The position numbers and the translations under genes were made by a program. A DNA stretch of 64,000 nt from the NCBI GenBank assembly GCA_037576215.1, contig JBANDB010000002.1, forward strand, positions 5,084,001 to 5,148,000. Reading direction: 5' to 3'. The DNA is from Armillaria gallica. Its lineage: Eukaryota; Basidiomycota; Agaricomycetes; Agaricales; Physalacriaceae. The notes under the pieces were generated by a model. That model was given only the letters and a program-made list of their open reading frames with translations. It was not told the DNA's origin and did not search any database. This document shows, one piece after another, positions 55,933 to 64,000 of this stretch (position 1 is the first letter of the stretch; every line of letters starts with the position of its first letter).

Positions 55933-58242
55933 ATGGCCTTTCTCTACACAAGACCCCCTTCTCCCCCTCCGAGGGACGCCTTCCCTAATAACCTGGAAAC
56001 TGACGATGAATTCCATTCCCACCCTGCCTACTCTTCCAACTCTCATTTTCCAGAGGGCGACATGCGAGACAAGGAACGGCCGCGCCTTGAGATCATCCTC
56101 GACAAGGATTGTATCTTTCTCAAGGGCACCGGGGTCGATGTGGAGCCTGCTCGCCTCTCGGGACATGTGGCTTTGTATCTCGCAGAGTCGACGTCCATCA
56201 AGGAAATTACGCTTCAGTTCAGAGGAAAGGCACGGCTACCAGTGCCTACTAATGAATCGTACGTTCCGTGACTCGTTTATGACCTCCTCGCTGATAGAGG
56301 CCATAGAATGTCACTCAACTCCTCGCCCTTGACGTATATCGTATGTAACCACGAATGGTCTTTCTTGGAAGGAGAGAAGAAACATAGTCATACACTAAAG
56401 CCTGGCCGTCACTTTTTCCCCTTCCAACTCCAACTAGGCGGCTCTCTGCCATCTAGTATCTCGACGGCGGTCAACGGAGGCGCCTCTGTCGCGTACAAAC
56501 TACGTGCTCATGCCGTGCGTCCGGGTCTTAGTCACAATCTTCAGACCTTCTTGCCGGTGACGTTAATTCGTTCGTTCGCGCCAGAAGCTTTGGAGTATCA
56601 GCAGACCTTGGAGATCGAAAACACCTGGCCAGAGAAGCTCATGTATTCTATCATGATTCCTCACAAAGCATGGGCTTCAGGTGACGTCCTGACGGCTCTG
56701 GTAAAGTTTTCGCCGTTGTCCAAGGGTGTCGGAGTCTTGAGCATAACTACCACCGTGCAGGAGACGACGAAGGTCTACGCACGGACAGGTCCTCAGGAAT
56801 CTTCTCGTACCGTAGCGACGGTTCGGCACGAGATTGTGGGTGGGAAAGCCGTGGAAGTCCAGGAGAATCGTTGGAAACCGACCTCGACAACGCCTGGGCA
56901 TTCTTTGCCTACTACGCCGAACTTGACACATTCGTTGTCATCAAGTCCTCGGAACAGCACACACTCTGGTAGCAGCGGTGGATATTTTTCTCATCACGCG
57001 TCATCTGCGTCATTGACAGAAGCCGGTCTTTCGAACATTACGGCATCATCATCTACTTCCACTGATCAAACTGAGAACCTCGAGATGAGCAACGACGACG
57101 TCGTGACCTACCTTACGTTCCCATTACCCCTCCACATTACGCCTACTCATGCCCTCGAACCCATCATTGTCAGTCATAGAATACGATGGAGCATTCTCAT
57201 CCTCAATCTCGACGGCCACACATCCGAGTTGCGCTGTTCTCTTCCTCTTCACCTCCTCGATTATCGGTTGTTGGAGGAAGCACGTTTGCATACGTCTGCT
57301 ACTCGGCGTCTTCTCCTTGGCGGTCCTGAAGTCCCACCAGAAGAACTTCAAGATGATATGGAGCTTCCGAGTTACACGGCGCATGTCCGGGACCGTGTAG
57401 CGAACATGTTCCTTCCTGAGAGCGCCACAATGCGGGTCACCAACCCCTGGGTTCACGGCGGCATCAGCCCTACCATTGTCAGCAATGCAGGTGCTGAAAC
57501 CCTGTCCTCGCCATGGCCCCGGTCCACCTCTGGAAATTCGACACCTCTCGAAGCTCATCTCTTAGCACATCTCCCCCACGCCCCAGGTTCAGACGATAGC
57601 ACACCGCTGGACTGGGTAAACTCTGAACTCTTACTTTCTCTGTCAGAGGAAGACCCGCCTACGTTGAGCGTGAATTCACGTCAGGCGCACCCGCATCCAA
57701 CGCATTCACCTTCGGATCACACGGACTCGAATCCCGCTACAAGACCAAGCAGTGGTCGCCCTAGCCGGCTCTCCAGTCGTTCCGCAAGTCCCGACCGCGG
57801 TTTCCACGTCGCTGGACCACACGAGACGTACCTGCACAGTGGAAACGCCAGCCGGAACATCCACGGGCTGTTCAAAACCTCCATGAAGCCATTCACGTCA
57901 CTCGCTCACCCGCACTGGCTCTCATCCCGTTCGAATTCCCATTCAAGCATTGCAGAATCACAGCGGCAGGCAGCGGTGACAGCGCGTCCTCCGGTGCACC
58001 TGAGCGATCCCAATTCTGGTACAGCCTTGTTACATCGGGCGTTTACGGAAGTGCCAGATTACAGGATCGCAGCCAGGGGATTCATTGGTGGTGTTCCGCC
58101 GTTAACGAGTATGCGGGGACTGCCGTCCTATGAGGACGTCGAGCGCTCACAGAGCGATTCTGATCTAGCTGCGAGGTTTCCGCGATTGGACGTGGCAAAT
58201 AGTCCGACAATGATGATGACTCGTACTAGTCCTTCATCATAG
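55933..58242 (+). CDS. Alpha-arrestin (ART-type ubiquitin-ligase adaptor)
   Basis: Adaptor that recruits Rsp5/Nedd4-type ubiquitin ligases to plasma-membrane transporters for endocytosis. Exon 1 (55933-56258) reads MAFLYTRPPSPPPRDAFPNN, then arrestin N-domain strands (RPRLEIILDKDCIFLKGTG, LSGHVALYLAESTSIKEITL, QFRGKARLPV). The single intron ends at about 56303. Exon 2 continues NHEWSFLEGEKKHSHTLKPG, HFFPFQLQLGGSLPSSIS, VNGGASVAYKLRAHAVRPG, and the arrestin C-domain (LMYSIMIPHKAWASGDVLTA). The C-terminal 300 residues are Ser/Thr/Pro-rich with two L-P-S-Y ligase-binding motifs (MELPSYTAHV, RGLPSYEDVERS). Stop 58242. Intact, about 755 aa. Confidence 0.92.
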
Positions 58243-58641
58243 CGTTGGCGCTCGCATTTTCTTTCTTTTTATTTTGTCAATATACTGTATTATCATTGCA
58301 TAGACTTACCTCCTTAGATTTTATCCCTGTATGTTCGCTGTCATTATACTGTAATGGGTTTTATCCACATCCTTGATCGACGGACAATCGCTCTCACGTT
58401 AGTTTTACCGATCGCATAATCCCCCTCCATCCATCTGTATCATTCTTGCATAGACTTCGTAGACTTCAGCACGCGTACTGCAAACTCTGTATCCCGGAAT
58501 CTGTATACACAACGGGAATCCAGAAGATAGATTGTAGCTAAATATACATATATCAGAACTGAAGACACATCTAGATCTACTCTAAAGAATCAGGGCATCT
58601 AGTGTTTCTGTAGATGGTATTATTGGGAGACGAAGGAAAGT
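58243..58641. other. Convergent 3' region of alpha-arrestin and CCP1
   Basis: AT-rich, no ORFs. The 17-mer cattcttgcatagactt (58441-58457) is partly repeated as cattgcatagactt (58295-58308), probably by chance or as part of 3' processing signals. Confidence 0.45.
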
Positions 58642-60192
58642 CTACTTCTCATCAGATGACTTCATGATCCAAGGATCTGCCGAGGCGAACTGTTCTGTGG
58701 GTACTCCCAGTTCGAATAAGCGCGAGACCACGGCTGCGAAGCTAAGGAGGAAAAGAATGAGCAAGGATCGATGAAGAAGTGTATTCATGAGCTCACTCCT
58801 TGAAAAAAAGATCCTGGTCATCAGCGTAAGCTTTGGCGTATTTCTTGAAGCTCTTATCTTGCGTCAGCACATAGTCGGTGCTGCGGAAGTTCTCGATCGG
58901 CCGACAGATATCAAAATGACATGTGACAAACGTACGGAAGCATCATGAGACTCTTCGTCTTCTTGTCCTGCAGTTGCTTCGGGCCGCTCCATTTTCTCCA
59001 GACCCACCTGAAGAAAACGTGAGAAAAAAGGCATTTGCAATAATTCCAGACCACGTACGTCTCTTCGAAAAGCAGTTTGTAGAAATCATTAGTCAAAGTG
59101 GTTGGCGAGAAAGTCCAAGGGCCGTCGAATCCAGAGCTATGGAACTATCAATCAATCGAGACGAGGCCTTGATGGTAACATTCACCAACCGATCGGTGTG
59201 GCAGCGTCCAAGGGCATGAGCTCCAGAAAGAGCGACAATTTCCTGGTCATTGAATCTGGATAAAAGAATTAATGACAGACTAGCTCAACATTAAGCATTC
59301 ATACCCCATGCGGTAGAAGATCTACGGGGCCAATTAGATATTGATTGCAAACCTGCGTAACAGTACTTACATGTCGGAGATGGTCCGCGCCTTGAGTAGC
59401 ATCCGGAAGACGACCATCAGGAGTAGCCTGAGTCTGGATACCGTCTACCCTTCCAGGACGCCAAGGAATCTTAGGTCCTGCCATCTCCTGAATGGCACAA
59501 ACACCACCCAGGGTCCACAAGTCACCATAGCTAATCCAAGGGAATTCCGTTTTAACCTTTTCCATGATGTCACGTGCGACATTTAAGCCAGCATTGGCAC
59601 CGTGAAGGGACTCTGGCGCAAAACGCATTGTAGCGTAGTTGCTGGGGACATTGTGAGTTACAGATAGTTGACTATGAATATTTTAAATTTACCTGCCACC
59701 AGTCTTGGTTTCCTTATCGTATGTACCGGACGAGTGCCAAGCCAGACGGACAAGAACAGGCCCGTACGAGCCATCTATTGAGGACGTTGTTAACCCTTCT
59801 GATGAATATTTAAGGTATAACGCACCATCGTAGTTCTCTGCTCCGTCTTCCAGGATATCCGCGATCTTGTTGTACACCTAAGTGCCCCGTTGCGTCAACG
59901 CCCCAGGAGATATATCAATATATATAGTGCATACCTTCTGGTAATCCTCCTTCGTAGGAGAAAACGTGGTGGCCTGAGCAGGGGCAGCTGAGATGTCAGA
60001 CAGGTAGTAGTATCCGGCACCACCGCCTATTGCCAGCGCAGCCAAGCCGACATAGAGACCGGTGTTGGACTTTGGGGAGGGCGCCTGCGTCGAGTTGAAA
60101 CGACGGAAAGCAGAGCGATAATTTGCTCTCGCTGGTCTCGCAGCTGCCAAAGCTAGTGGCGCGCGAGCCCTGAAAAATGCGTTGAAGGACAT
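58642..60192 (-). CDS. CCP1: Mitochondrial cytochrome c peroxidase
   Basis: Haem peroxidase of the mitochondrial intermembrane space that reduces hydrogen peroxide using cytochrome c. Start 60192, [20 protein letters not shown], a basic presequence; then a sorting segment [20 protein letters not shown]. Mature part: [19 protein letters not shown] (distal Arg, Trp, His), [69 protein letters not shown] (proximal His), [20 protein letters not shown] with the radical-forming Trp, and the C-terminal [20 protein letters not shown]. About ten introns. Stop 58642 after MKSSDEK. Complete and intact. Confidence 0.96.
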
Positions 60193-63100
60193 GGTAGGAA
60201 ATCAAGCCAAGAAACTAGTAATCGCCGGTGACTTGCTTTCGTCTTGTCAATGTAAGCCAGACCGTGACCTCTCTAACCATTCTGGGGAAATTGGTAATCG
60301 CCTCCAGCCAATCCTGTGTCAGCAGTTATTCACACGACCCTGCACCGAATTTGTACTTACCGAGGGCCGACGCTTGATTTCCGTCGCATTTTTTGAGGCC
60401 TCAGTGGTTGCTGAATGTCTCGTTGAAAGTATCAGTCAGGCAGCCGCATAAGGTCTCGTATATAAGTCATGTGAGGGCGTCTGAATGAATAGAGAACCAC
60501 AGCCTTGAGAAAAGACGAAGGTAAATCATGTCACAGGACGCAACTGACATATACTCGTCGTCATGATGGGAAGAAGGTCAAGTGCCCCTGCTAAAAAGAA
60601 CAACAAACTCTCATCTCAACAATTGCCCTCCCGCAGAGCTTGGCGACATGACCATGATCACCAAAGCAAAACGTAGCCAGACACTCTTATTCCTTTTTCT
60701 TTTCCAATTCCGACGTCGCAGCTTGTCACCCACATGGCTTATTCGACCGTCTGGTCCGACTGCGGAGGCCGACGGGAGTTACGGAGAGGCTAAGCCATAA
60801 TTATGTTACTGTAGCAATTTCTGATCAAGGGGGATGATCTGTCAAAACTCGTACTCAATTGGTAGACATCGCAAAGTCCCCCGCCAGAGCAACAACGCAG
60901 AAAATTTGAAATACGACGTGACCAGGAACCTTCTGGCAGAAGAAGTCATTCGAACTTTTGGGTAGACGAGTTAACTTGAAGCAGCCTCAGAGCCTGCCAA
61001 CGAGTGCGCTGGGTCGTAAGGGCCTAGAGCGACATTCCAATGTGCCGTCCCAGGCTGAAAGGTAATCTAGCGACGCGAACTTACGTTTCGAGCACCGAGC
61101 AGGAGTGTCTATTCGGATGCGGTCGATGTCAAAGACATGAAAAACAGCGGTCTGCAATTCTGCCCCTAAGATCTTCCTGGTCAAGAGCTTCTAACAACTC
61201 AGATGACATAGAACTCTTGGTTCACGTACCAGATGGCGGCAGCGGTCATTGTGTCCTCTCCAGTCGCCGCCGTTGGGTTCCCAGCGTATATTTCGAAGGA
61301 TTTTACTCGCTAAAACTTCATGAAAATAAGCCTATATGAGGCTGTTACCGCAGATTCACCGCCCATCGTATGCTGCGATTCCTTCAAGATGATGAGGTGT
61401 AGTATTCAAGTTTCACCTGTCCCGACTTGTCCGCATGCGGACCGACGGCCCGAATGCTCGCATACTCCGTGAAAACCAGAATCCCATATGCCATGCATGT
61501 CATCAGAAACATTTCTTGCTGTTATTCAGGTATCTCTGAAACGGGCTAGATAATTTTCATGTTTTCTTTCTGTCAATTTCCGCGTCATTGGGATGACTTG
61601 ATCAACCAATGATCAACCTCAAGGTTTGATGTCCGTTGTTGATCCGAAGCACGTGGCTTTCCAAAAACGGTGGCGAACTCAAGGCGAACAAGTTCGTCTG
61701 GACTCTGCAACTTGAACGTAAACCTCGCTTCTGTCTCCTAAGGTCTTTCTATCCTGCCTATCAGTACAGCTGCCATAATTAATATCAGGTACCCCCCTTC
61801 TCTAATCTAGGACTCAGTACGTACTTGACGCTATCCATCAGTATCATGATGCTCATCATTGTCATGTCCCGATATTTGTAGGCTGTGTAGACCTACCAGA
61901 ACGCGTGCAATCTCTTGGCCCTTGGGTCGTTGAGTATACGAACCCCTAGTGGCCGTGGCCATTGTCGTGACACGTTGCACCATATACCACGGCGCAGTCT
62001 ATGTTGCAGGAGGCTCGGCGCCTTCAAATACATCCCAGTTACGAAGACCGATGGGTGTCATAGGAGAGAGGTTGCACCTTCTCTCATGTATGATTTCATT
62101 TTACTGTTTGATGTTATCCATCTGCATATATCATCCGCCGTACGTTCACTACCAGGAACCGAGGGCTCAGAGTTGCTCCATTGAATGCTTGAAGACAGCG
62201 CGCATGGTTCTTTCGGCTCTGTTCGCAAGTTTTGTGTTCCCATCGGGATAGCCCCCAACAACCCACGGAAAAGGCAGGCTCCGCACGACTACGAGATCAC
62301 CTTCTATAACGTTACAGGTAAGCCCTTACCACAGACTCGGAAATTCAAGTGTGAAGTGGGCAAGAGTGAACTGGATATAGGTTTTCTTTCCATATTTATC
62401 TAAAGAAGGAGGAAGGGTGAGCCAGCACTTCTCTGAACTGCACTTCATCGGGCTAGTGTCTGTCCTTTATGAAAAATGGGTGACTTATTAACGTATCCCT
62501 GGCTTTCCACGCGAGGGCGGTATTTCCGAGGGCCATTATCTTGGAAAATTGTCGTCGTTTGGTCGTATTCAACTTTGGTCAACGGTCCTCCGCCCTTGTA
62601 ACCATTCTGACTACGTTCTATGATTCTTGGATAGAAGGAGATAACACAGCGCGTGCGGTCTTGGCAGTTGGTGCTCTTTGTACAAACGCGACACATCGGA
62701 CGAAATCAGTGGGTAATGAGAGGAGCATTTCACTTTCTCCTTATTCACGATTAATTTCCCTTGTCCATGTGTTTCTCCTCGAATTCCGAGTCCTTCCGGG
62801 CCAATGACAGAGGATAGTCGAAGACTGTGGACCCAGAACATGGAAGGCTTATGGTGGTGGGTGGATGCCGACTTTTGTCCGCCCCCGGACGTTCGTTGCC
62901 AATTCGATCGCGTACCTCTCAGGACGGGTACTGCTTGTCTTTCTCCAGATCCCTCTTTAATGCACATCCGATCACCTTCGTTGCAACAGCGGTGGCGAAG
63001 GAGACTGCGCCGGTCATAACTCAGAAACAGAGCAGTCGGTTCCAGAGTCCGTTTTTTTCTTCTTCGTGAAATCCTCGTTTCAGACTAAGGAGAACTGCAG

Positions 63101-63678
63101 ATATATTCGGGGATTCGGAAATATCGCAGTTTGGCCAAGCACATATTATTTCAAAATTGAGCGTTGTCTACGCGATTTCGACGCTGTATGTCGTTTGCAA
63201 ACAGCAAAAGGGTGGAGGTCGAATTCTGTTCGGACGCTTTTTTAGAAACATCGGACTAATTTCTCCAACCGGATCCAAAGTCGATCTTGAGTCTGCACAG
63301 GACCATACTGGCTTTAGACTTACTGTATGTAGCTGAAGGATTGGACAAGATTTCAGGTAAGCTTGCTCATGAACCGTGAACGGCTGCTAAACCAATAGTA
63401 CAGGACTCGAACTGTCATGTATGCGATACCCCGCAAAGCCTAGGCACTCGTTATAGAGACATGCGGCGAATGCATCTTAGTAACGAACATTTTCCAAGGG
63501 ACACAAGCCTTCTAGGATCAATCAGATTTTTGTGGTCGTGTCCGTAACTGTACGTCGATCATGCTAGGACCTAGTGTCTTCAAAAATGGACATGCGGTAT
63601 TCCACAGAGCTATAAGAACCCTCCCAGTTTGAACCGACATTATCATCCCCGCTGCAACCTCCTAACAGTTTTCTAACA
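60193..63678. other. Gene-poor region of about 3.5 kb
   Basis: Upstream of CCP1 and of the D-amino-acid-oxidase-like gene. ORFs up to 118 codons occur on both strands (e.g. plus 61949-62251, plus 62185-62403, minus 62611-62967) with no recognisable domain. A few stretches (QAPHDYEITFYNVT near 62275-62316) look protein-like and have a GTAAGC donor after them, but I found no partner exon. Confidence 0.4.
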
Positions 63679-64000
63679 ATGACTGCTTCCTCAACTACAC
63701 CTGTCCTGGTCCTTAAGAAGGGCATGGTTACTCTCGACGCGTCTCCTAACGCTATCAGGACTCCTCGTAATGGAAGGCGCGTTCTCATTGTTGGCGGCGG
63801 TGTCACTGGTTTGACGTAGGATGGTTCTGCACACTGATGAATTGTTCTCACCGTATACCTTCTCAGCACCGCTTGGGTCCTGCTAGACGCGGGGTACAAT
63901 GTCACGGTCGTGGCAGAGCAGTGGGCGCCAGCAACGCCGCGTATCCCGTCCCAGATCGGTCAGTGACTTTCTTAATTTACAGTTCCCTCTTAACTGACCG
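63679..64000 (+). CDS. D-amino-acid/D-aspartate oxidase-like FAD enzyme (5' part)
   Basis: Flavin oxidase of the DAO family, usually peroxisomal, oxidising D-amino acids to keto acids with hydrogen peroxide release. Start 63679, MTASSTTPVLVLKKGMVTLD, then the Rossmann FAD-binding motif RRVLIVGGGVTGLT. An intron (about 63817-63870) joins it to TAWVLLDAGYNVTVVAEQWA and TPRIPSQI, the family's conserved segment just before the next intron donor at about 63959. The gene runs off the window, so length, the substrate-binding part and a peroxisomal tail cannot be seen. Other FAD-dependent oxidoreductases share the first motif, but the second segment favours DAO. Confidence 0.85.

Noticed and set aside
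63380..63470. tRNA-like B box (gttcgagtcc on minus)
   Set aside because: The T-arm stem does not pair with a seven-base loop and no A box or anticodon stem could be folded around it.
1..64000. CRISPR arrays, rRNA, integrated virus or transposase genes
   Set aside because: No regularly spaced repeats, no rRNA-like conserved segments, and no reverse transcriptase, integrase, transposase or capsid motifs were seen in any frame.

Overview
The window is nuclear DNA of a filamentous fungus, almost certainly a basidiomycete (Agaricomycetes). The reasons are many short introns of about 45-75 nt with GTRNGY donors and YAG acceptors, short intergenic spacers between housekeeping genes, and the set of families present: WOPR/Gti1-Pac2 regulator, F-box protein, Vps3844, GH128 glucanase, alpha-arrestin and an O-fucosyltransferase-like enzyme. 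I see no rRNA, tRNA, CRISPR array or intact transposon.

Layout. 0-4 kb: 5' part of the SAGA adaptor ADA2 and a nitrilase, both on the minus strand. 4-7 kb: no clear gene. 7-17.3 kb: a C2H2 zinc-finger factor divergent from a Ymc1-type mitochondrial carrier, an F-box protein divergent from a Vps3844-type membrane protein, and a WOPR regulator with about 4.1 kb of gene-poor DNA upstream. 21.4-22.3 kb: a membrane-anchored glutaredoxin-like protein. 22.3-27.2 kb: gene-poor. 27.2-35.8 kb: mevalonate diphosphate decarboxylase (ERG19), a type II membrane O-fucosyltransferase-like protein and the CCR4 deadenylase, all on plus. 36.7-41 kb: an accessory island with a small secreted protein gene, an unrecognised minus-strand gene, an AT-rich inverted repeat, a fungal protein-kinase-like gene, and a second diverged copy of part of the island. 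41.4-50.5 kb: S10 carboxypeptidase, 2OG-Fe(II) oxygenase, GH128 glucanase, aldo-keto reductase and a RUS/DUF647 protein. 51.4-60.2 kb: prefoldin 4 divergent from sphingosine-phosphate lyase (DPL1), an alpha-arrestin and cytochrome c peroxidase. 60.2-63.7 kb: gene-poor. 63.7-64 kb: start of a D-amino-acid-oxidase-like flavoprotein that runs off the end.

Most genes are independent housekeeping or secretory functions; there is no convincing multi-gene pathway. ERG19 and DPL1 belong to sterol and sphingolipid metabolism. GH128, the S10 peptidase and the small secreted protein are extracellular or cell-surface products. The minus-strand run AKR, GH128, 2OG oxygenase is the only stretch resembling an enzyme cluster.

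Two things stand out. First, at least five otherwise conserved genes (nitrilase, F-box, glutaredoxin-like, 2OG oxygenase, RUS) each carry one reading-frame break that no intron explains, usually the size of a single lost base. This looks more like indel error in the assembly than five pseudogenes. Second, the 36.7-41 kb island is a diverged segmental duplication flanking a kinase-like gene and is the best candidate here for a lineage-specific module.
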